Below, in pieces: positions 1 to 9,597 of a DNA stretch of 64,000 nucleotides (position 1 is the stretch's first letter; the number at the start of each line of letters is the position of its first letter). The position numbers were made by a program, and so were the translations under genes. The notes below the pieces were generated by a model that had not been told where the DNA came from, made no database searches, and worked only from the letters and a program-made list of their open reading frames with translations. The stretch is from Gamsiella multidivaricata (lineage: Eukaryota > Mortierellomycota > Mortierellomycetes > Mortierellales > Mortierellaceae): NCBI RefSeq assembly GCF_025024155.1, contig NW_026251758.1, positions 1 through 64,000 of the forward strand. The letters are read 5' to 3'.

Positions 1-405
1 GTTGATGAGGAGAACCACAAAGGCGATGAGGCGTTTAGCGGCAGCAATGCACTCATATTCAACAATAACGTCATTTCGGCTACTTCAATGACATTTGATT
101 CAGGAAGAGTGGTTGGTGCAACTATCCGAGAGTTCATGCGGGGCTCGGATATTGCAAATACTCAACAGCAACATGTATAGCGCATGCAAATCATGGCGTT
201 TTAAGAGGAACAGCGCACGCTAATCACAGCTATGGAGCAACGGGTCCTGAGCTCTATTGCCCAGATTGCAGCAGGTCAAGGGCAGGGGCAAGCTGTGCAA
301 GCTGCTTCTGCTTCTGCTTCTGACACCGGACCTTCCAGTCCGGTTTCTACAAATAGGAAAAGAACGCGCTCTGACGCCCCTCACTTTGGAAATTCTGGCC
401 CCTAG
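1..405 (+). pseudogene. 3' end of an unrecognised gene, broken by in-frame stops
   Basis: One frame runs from base 1 to a TAG at 403-405 and is interrupted by TAG at 178-180 and TAA at 202-204. The part before the first stop gives 59 residues without low complexity. The part after the second stop contains a plausible coiled segment (EEQRTLITAMEQRVLSSIAQ), then Gln/Gly, Ala/Ser and basic stretches (NRKRTRSD). No GT..AG pair that removes both stops cleanly was found, so a decayed gene end fits better than an intron. The gene starts left of the window and its identity is unknown. A basic Ser/Ala-rich tail after a coiled segment is common in fungal transposon proteins, but that is only a guess. 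Confidence 0.35.
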
Positions 406-978
406 TCGTATGTCTCAACTGAAAATAAGTAAAATAAAAATGGCGGTTTGGTGGAGCGAGTGTAGAACGATATAAAATTGCGCAGATGTAGAGACGGGAA
501 AGCGCATGGTCTTGCCTTGCTTATCATTTTCCACGACAGTGAAAGCTAGGTAACTCCCTACGCGTCGGCATGCTTGCAAACGATTGGAGTATCTGAGGTG
601 TCGAAGGATCTAGGGTGAAAAGGTATTTTATTGGCGAATGCTGCTATCTAGTTCTATGCGTAGATAGGGTTATATACTAGTTGCATCGGTGTCAACAGTG
701 CATTGAAATATTGTAGAAACTGGGCGAAGCACTGTCGACATCATAGCATACTAAATCTAGCATTAAACCTTTGCAAAGATCCACGATAGTGATTTTGAAT
801 CGTAAAGTACTACTCCAATATGATCACAAACGACTGTCTATTTTCTCTTTCCATGGCACCTCGTCATTCAGCTTCGGAGTGAAATCTGGCTCAATCCTGC
901 CTCATATTGGATTGGACAAAGGGGTAGATTCTCCAGCGATAAGGAAACCGATATGTGAATCTACATGTAGACCTAGTA

Positions 979-1346
979 TGACACCCCGTTATCACCGCAC
1001 TACTGGTAAACAGCAATTTAGTGCGTCGCCCGAGTGTGTCAAGAGTGTAACACACCTGGTATCAGAGAACGGAGCTGAACTACAGTCTATATTAAGGAAG
1101 CGATGGCTAAAAAGATCCGGATCCTTAAACGAATTGAGGTGATGGGACTAGATGTGTGATAGAAGCAAGAGCAATCTATTAACAATTACGTATTGGGTAC
1201 GATGGCGCGTGGTCAGGGCAGAAGGAAAAAAGTTCGGGCTGGTATAGAGAGAGAGGTGTACAAAAGTGCGCACTGGTAGAGAGAGAGAGAGAGATGTACT
1301 GAAGTTTGCACTCTTGACACATCTGGGCGACGATAACGGGGTGTCA
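979..1346. repeat. Imperfect inverted repeat, MITE-like
   Basis: The left arm has TGACACCCCGTTATC at 979-993 and a second block at 1024-1047. The right arm at 1304-1346, read on the minus strand, has the same two blocks directly joined. The first 15 bases match exactly and the second block of 24 bases has two mismatches. The left arm therefore carries about 30 extra bases between the blocks. The arms enclose roughly 250 bp. This resembles the ends of a short non-autonomous DNA transposon, but no target-site duplication was confirmed. Confidence 0.5.
1277..1294. repeat. GA dinucleotide run
   Basis: A short (GA)n tract, with a second shorter run about 30 bases upstream. Simple sequence without other features. 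Confidence 0.7.
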
Positions 1347-1435
1347 GGCGCTTAAGCACTTAGAAACCCAGGTATTGATCATAAAGCCTCTTTTATATGC
1401 CCGTGAGATTATCTTTGTTTCGCTATAGAATAACA

Positions 1436-1555
1436 GGGTGTAAGATTAAAGCTCTTACGGGGGGTGTGAGAATAAAATTTCACTATGTGCTTTGGATAAT
1501 CTCACGGGGGGTGTAAGAATAAAATCTTACGGGGGGGTGAGATTATATTCTTCCC
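1436..1555. repeat. Array of short hairpins separated by G runs
   Basis: Successive units read GTAAGA-loop-TCTTAC, GTGAGA-loop-TTTCAC and GTAAGAATAAAATCTTAC, separated by GGGGGGT or GGGGGGGT. Arms are six bases with A/T-rich loops of six or seven. The half-units GTGAGATTAT near 1404 and ATAATCTCAC near 1495 extend the pattern. The arms alternate between TAAGA and TGAGA while staying self-complementary, which suggests compensating changes. Function unknown. Confidence 0.55.
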
Positions 1556-1619
1556 ATTCACAATTGGATGTATTCTCTTCTTTGTTTTGCAGTCTATTGA
1601 GACATAGGATGTGTGCGCC

Positions 1620-3705
1620 CTACATGAATCTCAGGTCCATGTAATCACCTTCACGACCAACAACTTTTAGCCCCTTCCTGCTGGGACAGCATTCTGTCAA
1701 TCGATGGTCACCCCACACAATGATCTTCTCCAGCTTTGGGGACGACTCCAAGAGTCGCTCCATCATATCGTCGTCCATGGCACGGCACCAGCTCACATCT
1801 AATGTCTTTAAGTTGAGACACTGCTCCATCGCAGCCAGCCCTTCCTTCGTGAGCTCATCCAAACCCTTGATACCAAAGTCCTCAAGCGTTGCACCCGAAT
1901 GTGCTGCAATGGCCACTAGTGCCTCATCCTTGAGCATGACACAGTTCTCTAGGTTAAGATATGTCAGCCCGCGATTCAACTTCCACTCCGTAAACAGCGC
2001 CACGATGCCTTCGGTAGTGAACTCCTCGCAGCCCGCAATGTTGAGTCTCTCCAGGCGCACACAACTCGGCAGTACGGCATCGGTCAAGACACGGTCCTCC
2101 AGCGCGATACAGCCCTTCAGCTCTAACTCCTCTAGCCCCGATCCCACAGCCTGAAGGAGTTTCATTACAGGCTCTGTCGACACACATTCATGTTCCGGAT
2201 TGCGAAGACGTAACGATCTCAACTTTGTAAGGTTGGAAATGGGCTCCATCCACTCGTCGTCCATCTGGTTAAGGTCACTGAGCCTCAGGTGAGTCAGGTT
2301 GGGACAGTTATCGCAAAGAGCCTTGAGTGCCTTAAGAGAGAACCTAGCTGCGTGCTTAATTTCGAACCGCTCGAACCTCTCGCCCACAGTCTCGAACAGT
2401 TTGATATAGGCACCTTCCGTAATCAGGATTGGGCCTACAAGCGAGAGCGAAGAGAGATCGGTGAGGTGTTCCGTATAGTAGGCCATGGCGCTGTCGTCGA
2501 TTCGCCCGCACATCTTGAGCTTGAGAGACCGAAGGTTGGGACAAAACTGGGCAATGCTCTGAAACCCCTCGGCGGTGATGTTAGTGCAATCGTACAGAGT
2601 CAAATCAACATGGCGAGGATCGAGGAAAAGCTGGATAGTGCTCGGGTTCAGAGATCGATTCCGACAGATAATCTTGCAGATTCTGTTCAAGCTGAAGTCG
2701 CTGATGTCTCCGAATGCCTCTACATCCTCAATGTAGTTTGCAATTTTCTATATATACAAAACCAAGATTGACGTTAAAGACATATTTATCAAGTAGAAAA
2801 GCACCATGACTAATGCCAAATACAGATAGTGCAGTGCATACCTGAATGCACAGATCTTGCAGCGAAGGGACCTGGCTCTCGATCTCTGCCTTCTGTTGCT
2901 TCCTTCTAGCACGCTTAGCAGGCTTGGATCTTGGAATGGGAGTCAGAGCAGGTTCAGTGGCACCAGCGCACGTGGGACATAACATTCCACCATCATCTTC
3001 ATCCATAGCTGGTGTAATGCCAGCCTTGATGGTAAACCGGGCTCTGCATCGGGAGCAGAACTCGATTCTGTTGGATCCTTGAGGCATCCGACCTTTGTGA
3101 CTGAAGCTCGACCGGGAGACATAGCCAGTGATGTCATGAAAATCCTCGTCGTTCTCGTCGTCAGAAGCATCCTTCTTGCGGCGCTTCTTTGATGGGCCTG
3201 CTGCAGCAGAATCAGCATCTTTGGATGCGGCGGCCTTCGCCTTGGAAGAGGAAGACGAGGCCGAAGATGTGGATGCAGCAACGGCGACTCTTACACGGGT
3301 TGAGCGGGTAGTCCGGAGTGAGAGCGATATGGGCACAAGATCGACCCCGTCATCGTTATCGTCGCCGTTCTCTTCCTCCTCTTCAACATCGCCGGCTGAG
3401 GTATTCACAGCGTCAATCGATTCCGACCGAGAGGTGCTGATGGAAGCACTACCGGTCGCCGTAGTGATAGTCCTGCCTCTAGTAAGGCGAGCAGTGCGAG
3501 TGGTCTGAGAGGAAGATGGTGTTGTAGGTGTCGACTGATTTTCCTCATCCTGTTGCTGCTCAACTGTGTTGGAGACTGCAGGAGCAGGCGCTGGGTTGGC
3601 GCGGCGAATTCCTCTTTCGTTTAGAAAGCTGGTCAAGGCGCTGGTAGGACCCCGAACATTGTTGACGTAGGTAGTGCCAGCACCGTTTCTGTTTCTTCGG
3701 GACAT
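1620..3705 (-). CDS. RAD7: DNA repair protein Rad7 (LRR subunit of the global-genome repair complex)
   Basis: Two exons, complement(1620..2747, 2842..3705), 663 aa. The 94-bp intron has GT..TATAG ends and the join keeps frame. In yeast Rad7 works with Rad16, Abf1 and an Elc1-Cul3 ligase in nucleotide excision repair of non-transcribed DNA. Residues 18-35 carry the Rad7 signature RGPTSALTSFLNERGIRR. A Ser- and acid-rich disordered stretch with a basic cluster (KKRRKK) follows. A CxxC pair lies at 217-220 and another at 243-246. PSLQDLCIQ spans the intron into an F-box-like helix, and leucine-rich repeats of the cysteine-containing type fill the rest. The start is the ATG at 3705; an upstream in-frame extension is Phe/His/Ser-rich and looks like UTR. 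It lies 188 bp from the stop of the next minus-strand gene. Confidence 0.88.
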
Positions 3706-3893
3706 TGTGTGGAATGGAGTGAGAAGGATGAGGGGATGAGAAGAAAGAGAGTGGGGATGAAGGAAAAAGAAAGAGATTACCAACCAAGCGAAAGGGCGGC
3801 AGGTTCGGACATTTTTTTATTTTATTTTGGTGGCGGTTTATGTCAACGCCAATCACTGAGAAGTAAAAAATATTACTATATTCGGAGGTGAGT

Positions 3894-6800
3894 TTACATG
3901 ATAATGCAGGAAGCACAGTCAGAGTCGCCCTCGGGTCTGGTACCAGTAGTATTTGCTGGCGTACTTGGTCCTGCTCCGGAGTGGACCTGTATGTCTGATC
4001 CTTCCACCACCACCGAGGAATTCGACTGTCCCGCCTTTGTCGACGTCAAATTCGTCCCTGCCGCAGACCTGTTGACTGGCTTGATCCTGATCGAATGGAC
4101 TGCGCCAGGCTGCATGTCGCGGTGCCGGTAATATAGGGTCTGGCGCTCTTTCACATAACGCCAGTCGCCGTCGCTAACAAGAATCTCCAGACCAGTATCG
4201 TCGTAATGATAGGATGGGATAAAGACTTCCGTCTCAAAAGCCATCATGGTGCCTTCGGGGGGATGGCCAATCCAAGCAGGATTCGGCTCTGACTTTCCAG
4301 AGGTAGCAACCTTTTGACCATCCAGCGTGAAGCCGTCCGAGTTGGCAAGGTCAGATGATAGTGAGGCAGACCCAGTACCTTGGCTTAGTTGCTCCGGCGT
4401 CGTGACATGGACGATCGGCACAGGAACCTGGATATAGTTACAGAACCGAAAGGTATACTGTAAGGTGTTGTAGTCGAATTCGCTCGAAATCGGCTCGCCT
4501 GCGACTTTGGCAGCATAGGGTCGCTATTAATAAAATCGATAATTATCATTATTTTGGTCCCTGATTCTGTACATAATTCCTGACACGACTCCTATGTTTT
4601 TTGAGCATACCACAACGGCATCAAGGGCGCGTCCTCCAAGGTGATGCTCATGATCTGGCCCATCCTTTGATTCTTCGTAGTCAAAGCAAAAGTAGGAGCG
4701 ATCAAAGGGTGAGTCATCATCCATGATGGTGTCTGCCTCGTCATCTCTCTCCGCTTTCCTTTCTCCCTGGGCTGTATCGTTGTCATCGTTATCGACAGTG
4801 CTGCCATTATCGCTGATTGTGGCATCCACACCATCTGTCATCACGCTGCCGCCGTCTGCGTTCTGAGCGGCTGCTCTCCGCATGATTTCCTTTGCAAAAT
4901 TAGGCGCCTGCTGTCGAAGCGATGCCTTTGATGAGTTGGGCGAAGAGCTACCATTGATTAGATGAGGAGATCGCCGAGGAGAATCCAGCGAGAAAATGGA
5001 GAAGTCCTCGCCATTCCAGTGGTCTCCATAGGTATTGTCATTTGTGGTGTTGTAGTTCCACAGTCTAGCGAAAAAGAGGACAGATAGCGGGTCAGGGTGG
5101 TGCACAGTAGAGGCTTAACACATAGCAACGTCATGCTCCCGATGGGCGTGCCTTACGTGAAACTAAGAAGATTGGCCTCCATGGCTGACAAGACAGCGTC
5201 CAAGAACTTGGAATGATATCCATAGTCGCCACTCATGAACGCCTGCCTTTGGTTAATATCCATTGGAATACCGCATTCTCCAATCAGACAGGGCTTTGTG
5301 CCAACATTCTGTAAACCAATGTTGAGGACGTTTGCCAGCTGGCCGCGGTAGTTCTTCTTTGCACCCTTCATCCCAAAATATGTCGCTGAGAACACGTTCA
5401 TTCCCTAGAGGGCGTAAGCATATAGTAGAGGTAATAAGATCACAGCGTCAGATAAGCCAAGAATACACAGGGGTATTTTTCTTCCTCATATAGGGTACCG
5501 ATAATGATTGCAGCTTACCTTGCTCAGGCCCTGCACGTTGTGTGTGATGCGGCCATCGAATGCTTTGTTGAAGATCGAATGTAGGTCATACCAATGAGGG
5601 GCATAGACGATATTCTCCTCGTGGTCCTCTGGACCCCACACTGGCGCTGGCTCATTAGGAATCGGACCGACAAAGATAAATGCAGATGGAGCAACAGTCT
5701 GAATCGCTCGAGAGTATTTGTTGACAAAATTGAGATAGAGGCGGTAAAAGTCAACTTTTTCGCCAGTAATCGGATCCTTAGTAAAATAATCTGGTTTGAC
5801 GATCTGCGGTGCCCCTGTCTTTGGGTTCACGCGCCAGACACCCTGTTGCTTCCAAAGACACTCGCCGTCGATCCATGCACATTCTTTTTCCACGTTGATC
5901 AACCTGGTCCGCTCCTTTCTAGTAGGATATGGCCATGATTTGACCCAGACCTCAATCGGGAGCGTCATTCCGTCGGCGAGAGCAAATGACTCGAGGGCAG
6001 AAGGAAAGTCTCCGAAAAACAGGTTGGTGTTGAAGTCATAACGCTTGAGAGATTTGAGACCGACGTATCCAGGGCTGCAAGAAATGTAAGATGAAAACGG
6101 GGTCAGAGCCAGCCCAAAGAAAGCTCTTGTTGATTCGGGGCTAACATAATACAAAAAAAGACTTACTGTGGTTCATTCATGACTTCATATCCCACGATTG
6201 CATCAAGATGGCTCAGTCGTCTACAAGGCGTAATGACAAATCCATGTACTTCATGAATACATTGTGCATATATGCATATGGATTATGCATAGTGCGAGTA
6301 GTCAGTCCCCTTTACCTTGCAAGATGCTGATAGCAAGCAATATATCTGTTTTGCAGGAACTGCTGGATCGGCTCTCCTTGGTATGTCTTGTTGGGTGCAA
6401 ATGTGTCTCCTGCCCAGAAGAGTGTAAACATGGTGCTGGCGGCGAGTTTGGTGTAGTTGGTAGGCCAGACCATGGGCGGTGAATCTCCAGGATACTGGTT
6501 CGTGTTGTGAACGTAGGCTGCTCCTGTGACCTTGAACTTGGTGATGTCTAATCCAGCTACCTCAAACGTCCACCCAGGCGCTCCTGATCCGCCAGAGAAC
6601 CGAGACCAGCAGTCCTGATGTGGATCGATGAAGCACTTGATGCCATACTTGGGCATGAGCTCGATTAGCTCTACTAGAGAATCAATGAACGCTTCGTCGT
6701 ATATACCCCTATTTTTTTTTTTTGAAAAAGAAGCTGGTCATTGTCGTGCCATCTCTACATTGCACAGCAAGCGCATATTGTCGTCGTGTCAAGTGGTTTG

Positions 6801-7580
6801 TACACGCGCGAGCAGCAGCAGCACATACGATACTGATGTTTGTGATCACAAACACTAAGGCTGCACATTGGTCTATGTCTCTTTGTTTGTAAAATGCAAC
6901 CAGATCAATGACGATACTTACGGTCCAGAGTGCTCGAGGGCCTCCCAAGGCACCAACAACCGTACGAATGTCAGACCCCAGCGACGCAGCCTCGAAAAAT
7001 GCTCGTCTGCTTGATCGCGAGGGAATGGTCGGCCCAGGAAGCAAACATTGCGATGGTCAAAGAATCTCTCGTTCAGATGCGAACTGCCATTAGGGGTCGT
7101 CGGTAACTTGGAGTTTCCACACAAATTGACTCCTCGCAGCAACAGTGTCCTGTTTTGTGAATCTCTGAACCATCGTCCGCGGGATGTGATTCGTCCTCCA
7201 GAGTACCAGTCGTGGGCTTTACCCGCGGGCCTTAGAAGTGTTCCTCCACCAGGGCGACGATCTTGTGCCCTTGTATGGAGCTTGTTTGAGGGCGTTTGTG
7301 AAGAAGGGGACTGGTGTGCTGTCGTGGGGACGGATATTTTTTGATCCCCAGAAGCGAAGGAAGAGCCTTGGATCTTGTTGTCATCTTTGTCTTCATCTTC
7401 GCTGTCGGAGGAGGCATAGGACGACATAGATGTGAATGATGTAGTATGTTTGCTCTGTGGTCTGAGGTGGTGAGGGCGGAAGGTCATGCCATTCTCTACC
7501 TCCAATTGCTCTTGGGGGGACTCTGTATCCTTAGTAGGATCATCAGCCGGAGCGGGTGCTGTCTTTCCATTGCCCAGCAT
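3894..7580 (-). CDS. EGH1: GH5 (subfamily 12-type) steryl/ceramide glucosidase with C-terminal CaaX box
   Basis: Seven exons: complement(3894..4523, 4611..5064, 5157..5404, 5519..6074, 6167..6220, 6316..6708, 6922..7580), 997 aa; every join keeps frame. The family includes yeast Egh1 and Cryptococcus EGCrP2/Sgl1, which hydrolyse ergosteryl glucoside. After a disordered N-terminus, the barrel opens at about residue 133 (GRWFRDSQNRTLLLRGVNL). The acid/base Glu is in NEPH (E367), completed across the exon 3/4 junction, and the nucleophile is E597 in LIGECGIP. LWNYNTTNDNTYGDHWNGED follows, as is typical of the subfamily. An acidic Ser-rich insert follows that motif and precedes a beta-rich C-terminal domain. 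There is no signal peptide, consistent with a cytosolic enzyme. The last four residues, CIIM, form a prenylation motif, with another Cys three residues upstream. The start ATG at 7580 is chosen because upstream codons look like UTR. Confidence 0.87.
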
Positions 7581-8614
7581 TTTGCTGAAGGAAGGAGGAT
7601 AAAGAGTAAAAGCTCGGGCAGCTGAGTAGGGGAAGTGGGAGGGGATTACAAGAAAAAAGTAAGACTTTGACTGAGGGGTTGCTGATCCACGGGATGAGGG
7701 GTGGTGGAATATGAGCTGTTGAATCAAAAGAAGAGAAAGAAGAAGAGTGAGGGGAAGGAAGGATGAGTGTTTTTTTTGTCTGATTCAGATGGATGCCGGA
7801 ATCATCCTCAGCCTTCTCTCCTGCCCCTCCCTCCCTCCCCTCCCTTTGCCCAGTCAGTTTAAGGTTGATTAGGTGTACGGTGCGACTGAAGAGGGGGGAG
7901 GGGACAGGTCGTGTGGACACCATTGAGAGTGCATAGTAATGTATTCTGCACATGTACTCAGTCTGCTCTGCTCTACTCGGAACTATTGGGGTCATTGGTA
8001 TCATTGCAACTGACTTCCATGGCCGTGCAGTTCAGCCCAGGAAGTGTTCACCGATCAAAGGCTGCCCTATATTTACACACTGCACTCCCTCACCTCTCCC
8101 CTCTTAAAAGGGGCTGTACGATCGATTGCGATCGTCCATCTTCTTGCTTTTTCTCCCGCGTCTCCCTCTCGGCAATATGTATCGCCAATGCTCAATTTGC
8201 CGCCGAAGGACAGGCCTCTACGATTTCATACTCACGCATGGTTCCTGAATTGCAGATCCTGTCCAATCTGATACGCACCTTTTGATAACTTTATTTCAAA
8301 TGTGGCCTATCTTGAGGCAGGTTACCTTTTTTCTTTTGCCGCTCCACATTCCCTGCATTCTTACTTCGCTCATCTCTTTCTCACCCTTAAACTCAGGACT
8401 GCAGCTACACACTTCACAATTGCAATGGACCGTGGACAGTACAGCGTGATTGGGTAACACTCATTGCGGACAAGGCCCAAGTCTTGGCAGGATCGACTTT
8501 CGACTTTCGACATTTTGGGCACAAGGGCTGCAGTTTCCGCCCTTTCACTAGCTAACTCCGTGCCCTCGTCCTTCATCGTCCCGCTTTAGAGAGCAGGGAA
8601 TATCCGTACCGGCA
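7581..8614. other. Divergent intergenic region
   Basis: Separates the minus-strand GH5 gene from the plus-strand voltage-sensor-like gene and must hold both promoters. It contains several C/T-rich tracts, for example around 7815-7850, but no clear TATA box. No further gene was seen. Confidence 0.6.
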
Positions 8615-9435
8615 ATGAGGAGCCAACATAGTCTGACCAGGCGTGAGATCTTTCAGAACCTTGCCAACAGAATTCTCTATTCAAAGTTCTACATGATCCT
8701 CTACTTTGTCATGGCCATCCTCAGCATCTGCTCCATCTTTCTCTCCTTCCACCAGGGCTGTTCTAGTTCCGCACTCTTTATCGTTCTCGAATCCATCATC
8801 AATGGAACTATGATTGCAGAGGTTGCAGTGCGGCTTACTGCGCTCGGGAAGGTATGTGCTTGGATGAGACTCTTTTGCCCTTTCTGCTTTCATTTCAATA
8901 TGTAGCAATGAAATTTGCATTTCATTAACAGCTAAACTGCAATGAATTTTTCCTTCGTAACCATGATACATTACTACAGAATTACTGGCGATCAACATCC
9001 AATATTGTCGACATTGTCCTGGTGGTTTTTTGCTTGATCACTCTAATCCTTGTCCTCCAAGGGTGCGGATCTGGACACGAAACCGAGGAGGTGCTGGACA
9101 CCATTCTGTTGATTCTGCGAAATGCTGTCCAATGTTGGCGGTTGTACACAATGATCAAAAAGTACGCTCTTTTCCAATGGGATCATTTCCATATTTAACG
9201 GAATACTGAGAGTTATTTATCATCGTCTTGTCTTTATCTGCGGACCAAATCAATTAACCTCTTGATTATGTGATTTGAATGAACATCTAGGAACTCATTG
9301 ATTGTCAATCCACGAGTGACCGCCATTGATTTCAGCAACGTCCGTCCAGAATCTATCGACATTGAAAACTTTGGCGCAGAGGGTTACATGGACGGTGATA
9401 CATTCTTGCCTGATGAGAGCGACGATGGACTTTGA
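8615..9435 (+). CDS. Small voltage-sensor-like four-helix membrane protein
   Basis: Three exons, 8615..8851, 8980..9161 and 9291..9435, 187 aa; joins keep frame. Four hydrophobic segments are visible, at about residues 26-46, 53-77, 86-107 and 118-140. The second holds Glu and Arg (ESIINGTMIAEVAVRL), the third an Asn-Ile-Val-Asp start (SNIVDIVLVVFCL), and the fourth a sparse Arg pattern (LILRNAVQCWRLYTMIKK). This is the layout of an ion-channel S1-S4 domain. No pore helices S5-S6 follow, and the protein ends in an acidic tail (DESDDGL). It could be a stand-alone voltage sensor, as in proton channels, or a modulator. S4 has few charges, so voltage sensing is doubtful. It converges with the next gene, 162 bp away. 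Confidence 0.7.
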
Positions 9436-9597
9436 GAGTGCTTTTTCCATAAGAATGGAAATAAAGCGAGTATAGACTATGATCGTATTCTTCGGGAGCC
9501 GTGAACTAGACATCAGTCGAAAATGCTGGGATTAAGTTTATTAAGGCATATTGGCGTATCATTAAAGAGGGGCGTTTTAATGGTTTAGGGCCATTGC

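Larger units (their letters stand above)
406..1619. other. Gene-free stretch with repeats
   Basis: No convincing gene. A 123-residue ORF at 771-1142 overlaps one arm of an inverted repeat and shows no recognisable domain. The stretch holds the inverted repeat (979-1047 with 1304-1346), two short GA runs near 1248 and 1277-1294, and a hairpin array at 1436-1555, each listed separately. Confidence 0.6.

Noticed and set aside
771..1142. Plus-strand ORF of 123 codons
   Set aside because: It runs through one arm of the inverted repeat and has no domain-like features.
1436..1555. CRISPR-like array
   Set aside because: Units have no unique spacers of constant length, and the organism is a fungus; treated as a hairpin repeat.
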